A DNA stretch of 64,000 nt from Anaspis maculata (lineage: Eukaryota > Arthropoda > Insecta > Coleoptera > Scraptiidae). Where the stretch lies: the NCBI GenBank assembly GCA_949128115.1, contig OX421967.1, positions 21,468,635 through 21,532,634 on the forward strand, in the 5' to 3' direction. The position numbers were made by a program, and so were the translations under genes. Below the pieces are notes generated by a model. That model did not search any database. It was not told the origin of the DNA and saw only the letters and a list, made by a program, of their open reading frames with translations. Below are positions 55,801-62,478 of this stretch, piece by piece (position 1 is the stretch's first letter; each line of letters opens with the position of its first letter).

Positions 55801-58800
55801 CAATGTCGTACTCACACAGTCTTTCTTGATGCAGAGCTTAATTCTTTTGGTCTAATTATGAATCACCTTGTACACTGTAATTTGATATATCATACCTTGA
55901 TAGTACCAAATTGGAATAAAGTTTCGTTTAATTGCGTTTCTTGTTGAACCAAATTATTTCTTTCCTCAAGTTTGGCATCGTTTCCGATTAAATTTAAATT
56001 TTTGAATTCAAATCAACACAGTATCAATATCGGATGAATTTACCATTCTGTGTGGACAGGGAGCTGGTGCCTCAAAACTTACGTCATAAGGTACATGATT
56101 TTAACCCTGTAGTTCTAATGTGCGTTGATAAGGTTGTTGAAAATTGCTTTGTCTTACATGTCAGACCGGGGACTTTTGGCTGGTATGAGCCTGTCAATTT
56201 TCGAAAAAATGGCCAAAAATTTACGTCATGAGGTACATGAATGAAACCAACTGGATTTTGTGTGGGAACATCCCCTTGATCGAAAATCGGGTCGTTCGAC
56301 AACATTTTTGAGGGCTTTCGGTCCATAAGACAAGTTTGAAATTTTCAAAAAGGACCAAAATTTATCAATTTTTTCACAGGTGTTTTGTTGACTAACCCAC
56401 CAAGTGTGATATATAGTTGTAATCAGGATGAAAAACGGAATCGATTTTCATGTTAGAATACAGGGTGTACGATTTGAGAAATTTTTTTCGATGTTGCACC
56501 CTGTAAGCGCTGCGTAAAAAATCATGTGAGAATCGTTTTTCATTCCTAAAATTATGCCAAAGGAGAAGTCTCCAGGAGGAGGTAAATTGGCCTTTTTTGA
56601 AAATTTCAAACTTGTCTTATGGACCGAGAGCCCCCAAAAATTTTCTCATGACCCGATTTTTGATTAAGGGGATGTTCCTACACAAAAGCCCGTTGGTTTC
56701 ATTCATGTACCTTATAATATAAATTTTTGACATTTTTAGAAAATTGACAAGCCTATACCAGCCTAAAGCCCCCGGTCTGACATGTAAGACAAAGAAACTT
56801 TCAACAACCTTATCAACGCACATTAGACCTACAGGGTTAAAATCATGTACCTTATAACGTAAGTTTTGAGGCACCAGCTCCCTGTCCAGTGGTCAAAATC
56901 TTCCGGTGTCGCTTTTTTCGTTTGACATTTCGAGTCTTTATGGACAAAAATCCATTTTTTTTGCTGTGATCGAACTTTAATCAGCAATCGCTTTGGTGCT
57001 TGAAAATATTTTGCCGTCATTTTTTGATCCAAATACTTATTAAGGCTTGCCATTTTAATCATGCGCATGCACAGCAGTTCGAAATAATTATTTTAAATTC
57101 CAATTTAGAGGGTCCCAATTTCTACTGTATGACTGAAATGGCCGCTAAAGATATAAGGACTATAAAACTTCAATTTGTTCCTTCCTTGCAGGCGACATGG
57201 AAATAATCGGCAGAGGTCCAACCGCTGGAATCAAGTGCCACCTCAAGTACATCCCGTATTCATACTTCACTAGGGATTCCCAAAGGCGGGTTAAGGGTGT
57301 CGTTATGGACGCTTCTGGGAATGTCAAGTGGGTTATTAACGGTAGGCATATTTTCAGTTTTGAATCGAAATTCTGCTGCAGTTTTGCTTGTTATTTTTCA
57401 ACTTTTATTGAACATGCAGGAACATGGGATAACGAAGTCGAAATAGCCCAGGTGACGGAGGAATCGGGCTCTCCGGCGAATCCCGTGTACGAAACGGCCA
57501 GTCCGGTCTTGGCATGGAAACGCCGCATGCCTCCGCCGGATGCCGACAAGTATTACGGTTTCACCGTGCTGGCGGCCCAGCTCAACGAACCGGAAGAAGG
57601 TGTTGCCCCCACGGATTCCAGACTGAGACCCGACCAGCGACTGATGGAGAACGGTCTGTGGGACAAGGCCAACGCCGAAAAGGTCCGGTTAGAAGAGAAA
57701 CAGAGGGCCGTCCGGCGGAGAAGGGAGGCGGAAGCCGAGGCAGCTGCTGCCCAAGGTTTGTGTTTTTTCTGCAAATTACATTTGTACCAATTCAACCCAA
57801 ATTCGCGCGAAAATGTTTTCGGACTTATTCTCGGACTTATTTACCTATAGAAGAGCAAATACGGTTCACAGTCAAATGACGAATTCACGTTAGGTTTGCA
57901 GCGATGCTTCCACACGGAGCTGGAATGAAAACTAGTACCAGTAAGTTGGGAGACCACGTAACGCTGTCAAATAAAGCCGCTAGTATTTTGTTTCCGTCTG
58001 CCCAAAAAAGATACCAGAGGTTCTAATCTCATGTTACAAGAGTTTTTTTTTTAGGGCTGATGCAAAGTTTCCTGTACTTAGACAGTTTTTTTTTTTGCAA
58101 TGAACGCTCTTACCCGAAAGTGACAAGGTACCATTACTTAACAGGCGTCTTTTGAGGCAGGAAAGTGAGCCATTCCCGGACTAGGACGGTAAAGTCTGTA
58201 CAGGACTCAATGGGGCCTTGCAATTGAAAAACTCAACGTGAGGTCGCCACTACTGTAGGGGGCGCCTACTTCGATGAAGCGGCCGTAACCACGGGAAAAA
58301 CATGGGAGTTTGAGTAGTTTGACCAGCAACTGACAGTGACTGGAAACGTCAAGCAAGAAACAGAGGTTATCCAAATTTCAAATCAAGACATGACGGACGT
58401 CGGTCGCTGAAGCGTCAACGCCGTCAAAATTGTCGAATTTGCCCCCAACGGTCGTGGCGCCCTCGGTGTGTGAAAGTGGCAGTGCAAGGCCCCATTGGAC
58501 CTTTACCTTGGAAATACTCGGTTTGTCAACATGACATCGCCCAATTTTATTCCATTGACTTTTCAAATAACGAGTACGGTTTTTTTCACGTAATACGTAT
58601 AAATACGCCAGGAAAAAGTGTCTTCACAGGACCCACAGGCTTCTAGGAGTCACGCTTTTCTTGGAAAATGCCTACTCGTCTTGTGAAGATTCACTCTTTT
58701 GCCTAATGACATTAGCTGCATTCCTTTTACACGAAACCTCAGATAATCTCACCTCAGAGAGAGAAAAAGCGAGAATTGCATGAGAGGGAGAGAGACACAA

Positions 58801-60125
58801 CTAGCAATTGAAGTGAGAATGGACCTATTTCTTTTTCACGCCCCTTTTGCCTCCTATCGCCGCTCATTGGCTAGATTTGCCTCACAATCTCCCGTAGCAA
58901 CTCTGTCAGTGCCACTGACTTTCTCCTTGTCATTACCCCCGACAACGATATGTTACAATTTGTCATCAGTTGTCAGTAGAACAGAACCAAAAGTCTTGCC
59001 ACGCTGCAACCTGCAACCTACAGACTCGACAACGCTTTACTTCTTTACAAGAGTGTAGTGCAAGCATCAAATGAAGGGGAACCAGCGTGATAAGGGGTTG
59101 AAGTATAGTGTGAAAGGCTATTTTGAAGACGTACTTGTGAATAACTTGGAGGTAAAAGCGGAGTGCTACAGGAGCCAGAAAAAGTAACAAGCTTCTCAAG
59201 AAAATGTCCGGAACAGCATTGGTTTTCAGCGTCATCTTTGTACCTATCACTGGATGAATAGAAATCTTCCACTCTGAAGTGCCGTGAGCACACCAAAACT
59301 GAAGCAAAATATTGAGGTTTTGTTGTGAAGTTGTAGTGGGTAATCGCCAAATAGGAAGGTGAGATAGCATTCCCAGCACTTTGAACAGTAATTTGGGTGA
59401 CCCCGCTTTTGGCTTTGTGCAACTTGTAAAACAGCTGAAATTGTTTCGTTCGCCTTCAAATTCTTCCTGGTGCCGGTGTTTTCCAGTGGCGGCCATCCAT
59501 TTATTTCGCTCATTTTCGTCGGCAGGAAAACCGTAGAACCTCGCGTAGAACGAAGCATTTGAGGGAAATATTCCCTTGGACTTGTGCGGACAACTTTTCA
59601 CACAATATACGAGCATTTTTCGAATTATTCGATCAGTGTAGCGACACGACACAGGTTGCAGTCATAAGTGACAGTGACAATTCTAATTCATTGTGACAGT
59701 ATCGCCTTCCTCGAATTTCGCGCCTAATAATTGAAGGCCTTTGATTGGCCAGGGGTGTGGCTTAAAATTGTTCATCCTTGTCTGAACGTCTCTGTTCCCC
59801 ATAAGAAATAGGTCTATTCTCAGTTCAGATGATAAAAGGAACGCAGCTATTAACTTCATAACAAGCCTCGACATAACGAGTAGCAGATGCTGTTGACTTG
59901 ACTTTTTTCTGCCAGTTTGGCAACTGATCTAGATTTGGGTGCCCGTGACGACCATGCTCAAAATGCTATTTTTTTTCCTCAGGTCGCCCATATCCTCCGT
60001 ACCAGCCAATATGGTTCGAGCAGCGCCGGGACGAAGAAGAAGGTGTCATAAGTCACGAGTACAAGGGCACCTACTGGGAAGCCAAGGAAAAGCAGGATTG
60101 GGCCGCGTGCCCTGATATTTTCTAG
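28661..60125 (+). CDS. Osbp: Oxysterol-binding protein (OSBP), complete ten-exon gene
   Basis: The spliced product is 749 aa. OSBP exchanges sterol and PI4P at ER-Golgi contact sites. In order the protein shows a PH domain (about residues 17-110, with GYQRRWFVL and the closing SSW-like [18 protein letters not shown] helix), an acidic stretch, a helical region (about 120-256, ERATLFRIT and AQTHGHKW), a FFAT-like motif (about 266-273), and an ORD from about 353 with KPFNPLLGE (438-446), EQVSHHPP (463-470) and the C-terminal KEKQDW..CPDIF. CDS segments are 28661-28803, 31291-31479, 35170-35437, 36152-36320, 44324-44783, 53905-54175, 54257-54377, 57192-57341, 57420-57755 and 59983-60125. These sum to 2250 bases and every GT-AG junction keeps frame. 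The vertebrate Gly/Ala-rich N-terminus is absent. Length is close to known insect OSBPs. The spliced model is inferred by eye, without transcript data. Confidence 0.96.
28804..31290 (+). other. Osbp: OSBP intron 1 (2487 bp)
   Basis: Contains lone CAGGGTG ends (28946, 29326), a foldback at 30071-30673 and unassigned AT-rich sequence. Reading frames inside have no similarity I recognise. Confidence 0.6.
30071..30673. mobile_element. 600-bp foldback in OSBP intron 1
   Basis: GGGCGTTTGCAAACTTG is mirrored by CAAGTTTGCAAACACCC. Arms share AAAATGTTGAAAATAAT-type and GGTCAAAAGGTGG segments. The centre carries TATACAGAGTGAGTC. Confidence 0.85.
31291..31479 (+). CDS. Osbp: OSBP exon 2: second half of PH domain
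   Basis: Residues 48-111. The acceptor is TCTGTTCCAG. The exon encodes the conserved [13 protein letters not shown] strand, [15 protein letters not shown], and the C-terminal PH helix [18 protein letters not shown]. The donor is GTAAGA, phase 2. The PH domain of OSBP binds PI4P and Arf1 on Golgi membranes, and the basic strand-1/strand-2 loop for this lies in exon 1. Confidence 0.95.
32151..32484 (+). mobile_element. Full-length tRNA-derived SINE with 13-bp target duplication
   Basis: Head TAGTGGTGTGGTGGTCAGAGCG and B-box GGGCTCGATCCCC show tRNA ancestry. The body shares the GCATTCACCGGCGTCGG core and TTAAATAAACG end with the other copies. The target duplication AGATTGCCACAAA is perfect (32138-32150, 32485-32497), so this is a young insertion in OSBP intron 2. 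Confidence 0.92.
33820..34242. mobile_element. MITE GACCATTTCCAC with a nested MITE
   Basis: Tips GACCATTTCCAC and GTGGAAATGGTC are flanked by TA. GTGACGTCA lies next to both tips and GGGGCAACGTC / GACGTTGCCCCG deeper in. The hairpin MITE 33950-34095 is nested inside. Confidence 0.88.
33950..34095. mobile_element. Near-perfect hairpin MITE, second copy, nested
   Basis: About 95% like 22890-23035. TA on both sides. It lies inside MITE 33820-34242 in OSBP intron 2. Confidence 0.92.
34842..34972. mobile_element. Short hairpin MITE
   Basis: CGGGGTGTTTATAAACGT at the left is mirrored by ACGTTTATAAACACCCGG at the right. Flanked by TA. Confidence 0.85.
35170..35437 (+). CDS. Osbp: OSBP exon 3: acidic linker and helical region
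   Basis: Residues 111-200. The acceptor is TTTTTTGCAG. The exon opens with a run of Glu/Asp ([16 protein letters not shown]), then a helix with the family signature [11 protein letters not shown] and [15 protein letters not shown]. The donor is GTACGT, phase 0. The acidic run corresponds to the Asp/Glu-rich segment that follows the PH domain in other OSBPs. Confidence 0.94.
35438..36151 (+). other. Osbp: OSBP intron 3 (714 bp) with two hairpins
   Basis: 35467-35572 is a hairpin (TCTACATGATTC / GAATCATGTAGA with GTGGGCTG inside) that begins only 29 bases after exon 3. 35610-35752 is a second inverted pair (GGCTCGGCACGCTT / AAGCGTGCCGAG). Confidence 0.75.
35467..35572. mobile_element. Hairpin MITE next to OSBP exon 3 donor
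   Basis: GGCT..CTGAT.TCTACATGATTCGAGTGGGCTG is complementary to CAGCCCACTAGAATCATGTAGAAATCAGACAGCC. The loop contains CGGCCGATCGCGGCC, itself palindromic. Confidence 0.85.
36152..36320 (+). CDS. Osbp: OSBP exon 4: coiled-coil helix
   Basis: Residues 201-257. The acceptor is GTACGTTTCAG. The exon encodes [16 protein letters not shown] followed by a Gln/Glu-rich amphipathic helix ([29 protein letters not shown]), matching the central dimerisation coiled coil of OSBP. The donor is GTGGTT, phase 1; it is a weak donor, but exon 5 continues the frame. Confidence 0.93.
36842..37969 (-). mobile_element. THAP-domain DNA transposon, copy 1 (degenerate)
   Basis: Tips AATGGACCTATTTCTT and AAGAAATAGGTCTATT are inverted repeats. 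About 95% or more identical to 58818-59818 apart from an extra hairpin (37713-37848). The minus strand encodes a THAP zinc finger in two pieces: ...YCVKSCPH / [19 protein letters not shown], then [18 protein letters not shown] stop follows CPH in this copy. TTTTGCTTCAG precedes the second piece and looks like a splice acceptor. No transposase catalytic region is seen, so it is non-autonomous. Confidence 0.75.
37713..37848. mobile_element. Hairpin MITE nested in THAP transposon copy 1
   Basis: AGGTTTGTTCGCGTCGCATG is mirrored exactly at the right end. Copy 2 of the THAP element has the empty site GACAGTATCGCC near 59698, giving an AGT(A) target duplication. Confidence 0.9.
39777..41314. mobile_element. 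1.5-kb foldback with three concentric layers
   Basis: Outer tips CAGGTGTCCCACGAAGTAACC and GGTTACTTCGTGGGACACCCTG, with TATA outside both. A second pair CAGGGTGATTTATGTG / CACATAAATCACCCTG lies at 39894 and 41206, again beside TATA. A third, reversed pair (CATCCTGTATAA near 40072, TTGTATACAGGATCAC near 41008) follows. The centre (40480-40720) is the GACCGGTTT.GAAGGTCTCTGGCCC repeat in inverted pair. Confidence 0.9.
41443..41690 (-). repeat. Dispersed repeat with GGAC-tract tail, copy 3
   Basis: Minus-strand copy in OSBP intron 4. TTAGCGCACTTTCCCA is the complement of the shared end, followed by the GTCC tract and GATCCGCCATTTTGAA. Confidence 0.78.
42325..43269. mobile_element. Hairpin-ended MITE carrying a retrotransposon fragment
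   Basis: Tips AGACCGAAGAAGTG.TGACGTCA.AACATGGC and the complement at the right (GCCATGTTGTGACGTCATCACTTCTCCGGTCT) give an inverted repeat of about 75 bases with TTTTCTGGAGGCCAACGTCA. It interrupts the TTAA-family element; the related copy at 12260-12275 shows the unbroken sequence (ATCAATATTTC). Confidence 0.82.
42600..43060 (-). pseudogene. Non-LTR retrotransposon ORF2 C-terminal fragment
   Basis: One minus frame (43036-42656) reads [34 protein letters not shown] and later [12 protein letters not shown]. Another (42806-42600) reads [23 protein letters not shown] and [18 protein letters not shown]. Both are typical of the region after the reverse transcriptase in R1/Jockey/I-type ORF2 proteins, the second being the end of the protein. 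A frameshift separates them. The RT core is absent. Confidence 0.8.
43317..43573. mobile_element. 257-bp MITE GGTAATTGTTGACGACGACT, copy 1
   Basis: Tips GGTAATTGTTGACGACGACTACTTCTCGAC and their complement at 43542-43573 give 30-odd bases of inverted repeat. A nearly identical copy in opposite orientation is at 62171-62426. Confidence 0.9.
44324..44783 (+). CDS. Osbp: OSBP exon 5: FFAT-like motif and start of ORD
   Basis: Residues 257-410. It begins with an acidic tract and FFAT-like core ([14 protein letters not shown]), then a Ser-rich linker with [11 protein letters not shown], and from about residue 353 the first ORD segment [18 protein letters not shown] and [20 protein letters not shown], the lid and first strands of the sterol pocket. 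The donor is GTGAGT, phase 2. The FFAT motif binds VAP on the ER; here the core is NFYDALA rather than EFFDAxE. Confidence 0.95.
45195..46386. mobile_element. 1.2-kb foldback
   Basis: TAGTCCATCCGCTAGGTACTATTCTG is mirrored by its complement. Arms of about 530 bases include GCACCCCCATGGGGG and CTCGGAGGATCGACACAGAATT. The centre is near 45790. Confidence 0.92.
46633..49343. mobile_element. 2.7-kb foldback, the longest in the window
   Basis: TAGTCCAGTAAAAT / ATTTTACTGGACTA tips. Arms of about 1.3 kb stay aligned through CCATGGTTCCCGGGATGGC, GTGGCGCGCC..CCAATGGAGTGG, GATACATGACGTCACGGGATT and CGGTGATTGTTCGATTGATTA. The centre is about 47990. Mirrored frames encode no recognised protein. Confidence 0.93.
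49853..51424. mobile_element. 1.6-kb foldback with concentric layers
   Basis: Outer tips CAGGGTCCTGCAACAGTG / CACTGTTGCAGGACCCTG beside TATA. A second pair CAGGTGTTCAATTTTTGCGC (49976) / GCGCCAAAATGGAACACCCTG (51300) is flanked by TTTTCAACTATA and its mirror. A third pair CAGGGTGTGCAAAAA (50279) / CGAACACCCTATA (50997) lies inside. Confidence 0.92.
51429..52048. mobile_element. 620-bp foldback abutting the previous one
   Basis: GTAGGGTGGGCCGAAAAAAT mirrored by ATTTTTTCGGCCCACCCTAC. Arms of about 300 bases include GACCCAATACAAACCTTCGGC. GTATA stands on both sides (51424-51428, 52049-52053), and the left GTATA is also the end and flank of the 49853-51424 foldback. Confidence 0.92.
52062..53785. 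mobile_element. 1.7-kb foldback ending 120 bases before OSBP exon 6
   Basis: TATCCAAAATCGCCAAAAATC mirrored by GATTTTTGGCGATTTTGGATA. Arms include ATTGACGGG.TTCATC, GCCGGCCCGGCGC and ACACTACA.CATGCACCTTTAAATGA. The centre, 52790-52935, holds repeats of CGGTTTCGGGAACCTCTGG. Confidence 0.92.
53905..54175 (+). CDS. Osbp: OSBP exon 6: ORD core with EQVSHHPP fingerprint
   Basis: Residues 410-500. The acceptor is GGAATTTCAG. The exon contains [28 protein letters not shown], and EQVSHHPP (463-470), the diagnostic motif of the OSBP/ORP family whose two His residues contact PI4P phosphate. It ends SKFRGKYLQ before donor GTAAAG, phase 0. A 1.7 kb foldback element ends about 120 bases upstream of this exon. 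Confidence 0.97.
54176..54256 (+). other. Osbp: OSBP intron 6 (81 bp)
   Basis: Short intron GTAAAG...CGTTTCAG with a poly-T tract. One of two introns in the gene free of mobile elements. Confidence 0.9.
54257..54377 (+). CDS. Osbp: OSBP exon 7: ORD
   Basis: Residues 501-541. It lies across an 81-base intron from exon 6. It encodes [11 protein letters not shown] and the highly conserved [20 protein letters not shown]. The donor is GTACGT, phase 1. Confidence 0.97.
55240..55795 (+). mobile_element. Retroelement fragment with a 5S rRNA-like motif
   Basis: GGAACTTGGATGGGAGACTGCC (55338-55359) resembles the internal promoter end of 5S rRNA (ACTTGGATGGGAGACCGCC). It is followed by a GC-richer stretch unlike the intron around it, with CGGTTGGTTCTGGGCAAACCC and ending CCCCCCAATAAATCC. 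A 5S-derived SINE or an untranslated region of a non-LTR element are the two readings. Confidence 0.5.
56054..56887. mobile_element. 830-bp foldback in OSBP intron 7
   Basis: GGACAGGGAGCTGGTGCCTC mirrored at the right end. Arms of about 390 bases include AATGTGCGTTGATAAGGTTGTTGA. The centre is a CAGGGTGTACGATTTGAG / GTTGCACCCTG pair of only about 45 bases. Confidence 0.9.
57192..57341 (+). CDS. Osbp: OSBP exon 8: ORD
   Basis: Residues 541-591. It encodes [36 protein letters not shown]..., the ORD strand pair before the C-terminal subdomain. Vertebrate OSBP has a similar IDIVNHKTGDKCNLKF segment. The acceptor is CCTTGCAG and the donor GTAGGC, phase 1. Confidence 0.96.
57342..57419 (+). other. 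Osbp: OSBP intron 8 (78 bp)
   Basis: GTAGGC...ACATGCAG. It stays open in frame, so unspliced transcripts would read through with 26 extra codons; the ORD alignment shows it must be removed. Confidence 0.88.
57420..57755 (+). CDS. Osbp: OSBP exon 9: ORD C-terminal half
   Basis: Residues 591-703. It follows a 78-base intron. It encodes [14 protein letters not shown], the conserved [17 protein letters not shown] signature, and a charged helix [24 protein letters not shown]. The donor is GTTTGT, phase 1. Confidence 0.97.
58206..58500. mobile_element. MITE-like inverted pair
   Basis: GACTCAATGGGGCCTTGCAATTG and CAGTGCAAGGCCCCATTGGACC form the ends. GGGGGCGCC and GGCGCCCTCGG pair further in. Confidence 0.65.
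58818..59818 (-). mobile_element. THAP-domain DNA transposon, copy 2
   Basis: Same tips and orientation as copy 1, in OSBP intron 9. Reading from ATG 59614-59616 on the minus strand: [38 protein letters not shown], then in another frame [17 protein letters not shown] at about 59250-59300. Together these have the C2CH order of a THAP DNA-binding domain (C..C...W...C..H). Copy 2 keeps Lys where copy 1 has a stop, but has a small insertion (FYAR) in the first piece. Confidence 0.78.
59983..60125 (+). CDS. Osbp: OSBP exon 10: C-terminus and stop
   Basis: Residues 703-749. The acceptor is TTTTTTCCTCAG. It encodes [28 protein letters not shown] and CPDIF, then TAG at 60123-60125. The terminus CPDIF is that of OSBP orthologues, so the protein is complete. 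Confidence 0.97.
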
Positions 60126-60750
60126 TAATTAATGCACAACGCTTGCTGTAAACGCTAACGGTGAAAGCTTGGAAATACGGAAATTGAAAGAAAACGCCGC
60201 GTTTTTATCTCTCTTTCGTTTTTCTCTCTCTTTCCATTAAGATCGTCGGATAACAATCACGTATTTTCCTTTGTATATAATACAAGAAGTGTAATACTAT
60301 AATTATTACCACTATTACTACTACCACTGTTTTTAGTAACAATTGACTGCATATATAATGTCATTTATTTTGATTTCCTGTATATAAGTATTTTACACAG
60401 CTACTCTCAAGAAGTTGAAAAAAAAAGAAATCATAAGGATAAAAATCTACTGTATGGCTAGTTCTTTATTTCTAAAATTATGTGATAATGTAATGAGATG
60501 TATAAATGGTACCTAATATTAAACAAACACAACAACAAAAAAAATCGTCAATTTGGTTCCTTCGGTTTGGGATATGAACGGAAGTGTTTGTGCTTGTGTG
60601 GGTGGTAGATGTAGCGCGTGGTGTGTGTACGATGTAGTAAAACGGGCAGGGGGGGACTGAAACAAATGCGTTTGTTGTATATACTGTAACAATATTAATG
60701 ATGCTTCTGCCGATATGTAGAGTCCAATAAATTTTATAATACATTCTTGT
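60126..60750 (+). terminator. Osbp: OSBP 3' UTR and polyadenylation signal
   Basis: The AT-rich stretch after the stop has no reading frame of note. An AATAAA lies at about 60726-60731, followed by a GT-rich stretch (TTGTGTTTACTTGGTCCG) about 20 bases on, which fits a cleavage site near 60750. No earlier canonical AATAAA was seen between 60126 and 60700, so a 3' UTR of about 0.6 kb is the simplest reading. Confidence 0.6.
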
Positions 60751-60759
60751 GTTTACTTG

Positions 60760-61233
60760 GTCCGTTTGCGTCTAGCGTCCATTTAATTAATGCCCGTAGT
60801 GCAACTATGCCGTGACTAATGGCACAAGTTGAAAATAACGTGTAATTAATTATTATGAAACTTCAGATCTCGTGATTGCTCTGGACTAGAACTACTCGAA
60901 TTTAATGAAAATGGAAAGCTCCGAGGGTTCTAGGTGCTAATAATGGCTCCATTTCAAGTCAGGCGGCGCAAGGTTGCTGCGGTGTAAATTGCCGAATACC
61001 TCGGCCTGATTGGCTAAAACAGGTTGTTTTGCGCCATTATAATGGTAATTTGACGCAATTCCGGACGCAAGTTGGACTTGAAATTAAGCCTCAAGGGCTG
61101 GATTTCAAAGTGAATGTAAACCCGCGTTAAGTCCCGTTCACTATGGCAACATAAAAGAATCCGACGCGATGATTGACTTATCGATGGCAATGAGTGGCGC
61201 AAGTTGCGTCGCTGACTTGAAGTCCAGCCTAAC
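60760..61233. other. Downstream flank of OSBP
   Basis: Nothing coding is seen. Within it, AGGCGGCGCAAGGTTGC (60960) and GGCGCAAGTTGCGTCGC (61196) with AAGTTGGACTTGAAATT / GACTTGAAGTCC form a loose inverted pair. Confidence 0.4.
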
Positions 61234-61359
61234 GGCTCGATACCAAGTTGGGGCTGAGACCGCCGTAAGTGCGGTTACTATAGCAATGGCCAATCAGACC
61301 GCTCTATTTGGCAAGTTACGCCGTCCTAACTTTTGCGCCTGCAACTTGGTATCGAGCCC
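61234..61359. mobile_element. 130-bp MITE, GGCTCGATACCAAG family, third copy
   Basis: Nearly identical to 17634-17759 apart from GCGCCTGC in place of GCGGTTGC. Flanked by TAA on both sides (CCTAAC...CCTAAG), suggesting a PIF/Harbinger-like 3-bp duplication. Downstream of OSBP. Confidence 0.88.
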
Positions 61360-62170
61360 TAAGCCTCCTCAAATTCCTAAAGTATACGAAGGGACTGTCC
61401 TTGAAAAGGCCCAAGATTTATTGTAAAATTACGGGTGAAAAAATGCTTTGTGATACCCCTGGCGGCACTGCGCTCTTCTAAATCAACCCTCTACTTTTCT
61501 CATCACTCACTCATCGCCTGCAAATAAAAAGTGGTGTAGAGATAAATTGAACTAAGAAGAGGCCGCCTACCCTTGAAATCTGCCCACCACTGCAGGTCAA
61601 CGCTGGCGGTCGACCAGTCAGAAATCCTATGATCCATATTGGTCAACTGCGCATTGGCGCGAAAAAACCTGCGACCTCTTCTCTATTCAGCAGAACTCTT
61701 AACAAATGCAAAACCGGCTTGGCACATCGAGACCGGACTCAAATGGATGAAGCTTAAAAATACCAAGTGTCTGTATGTAATAGGCCCCCGTCTTCAATTC
61801 TTCACTTTTTCCAAGATTCTCGCTGCGATTTAAAAAAAAAATTAATTTGACATTTATTATTATTATATTGGACAACCTTAAAATTTTGTAGCGGAATATG
61901 TTGTGAGTTGTGATGAGCTAGCAGAGATATTAATTTTAGGAGCCGACTCTCAATCGAACATTATACTAACGGAAGCACAAAATGGTTAGGATGTAAGTGG
62001 GAAATAGGTACCTTGCAGTTTTCATTGTCACTTTGTATGCTTGTTGCCGAGACCACCCTTACCAACCCCAATCTGGAAGTGAGACATCGGCGCAAATCGT
62101 GTAGGCACCTTATACAGAGTGAAGTAGAAGAAATTTGTTTTCCGAAATGCGCTGGAAGAGGTGAAATTTC
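61360..62170. other. Unassigned spacer
   Basis: Non-coding by eye, with no strong repeat. A run of ATT occurs at 61855-61867. Confidence 0.4.
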
Positions 62171-62426
62171 GGTAATTGTTGACGACCACTACTTCTCGAC
62201 TTCAGCCACCAACTTTTCACGGTAGGTAGACAACACCACAACATCACGTTCGTCGACCGTAGTTTCCTGGGGAAACCACTATTTCCACTATAAAATGCCC
62301 CTTCTTTCCATTACTTGTCCTACGACGTAAGTACATGCAAGAAGGAAGCGTCCTATATAGCTGTTTAAGTGGTTGCCTAACTCTTAGAAAATGCTAGTCG
62401 AGAAGTAGTCGTCGTTAACAATTACC
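62171..62426. mobile_element. 256-bp MITE GGTAATTGTTGACGACCACT, copy 2
   Basis: Reverse orientation relative to 43317-43573 with only a handful of differences across 256 bases (for example ACGACGTAAGTACATGC shared). Downstream of OSBP. Confidence 0.9.
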
Positions 62427-62478
62427 GAAATTAGTAACTTTCATTATAGTGGTATACCCAACGCTTGCGCCAAATTTT

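Larger units (their letters stand above)
54378..57191 (+). other. Osbp: OSBP intron 7 (2814 bp)
   Basis: Contains the 5S-like/retroelement stretch 55240-55795 and a foldback 56054-56887. 54378-55239 has GTCATCCGTC and GTGACAGT repeats (a decayed relative of 6300-6450, sharing TGGAAAACT..TTCAGAA) and no gene. Confidence 0.6.
57756..59982 (+). other. Osbp: OSBP intron 9 (2227 bp)
   Basis: Holds an inverted pair at 58206-58500 (CAATGGGGCCTTGCA / TGCAAGGCCCCATTG, about 300 bp, MITE-like) and THAP transposon copy 2. 57756-58205 and 58501-58817 hold nothing recognised. Confidence 0.65.

Noticed and set aside
57342..57419. Continuous frame from OSBP exon 8 through exon 9, suggesting a single 217-codon exon.
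   Set aside because: The in-between segment has GT...AG ends, no match to the ORD, and its removal restores the conserved INGTWD junction.
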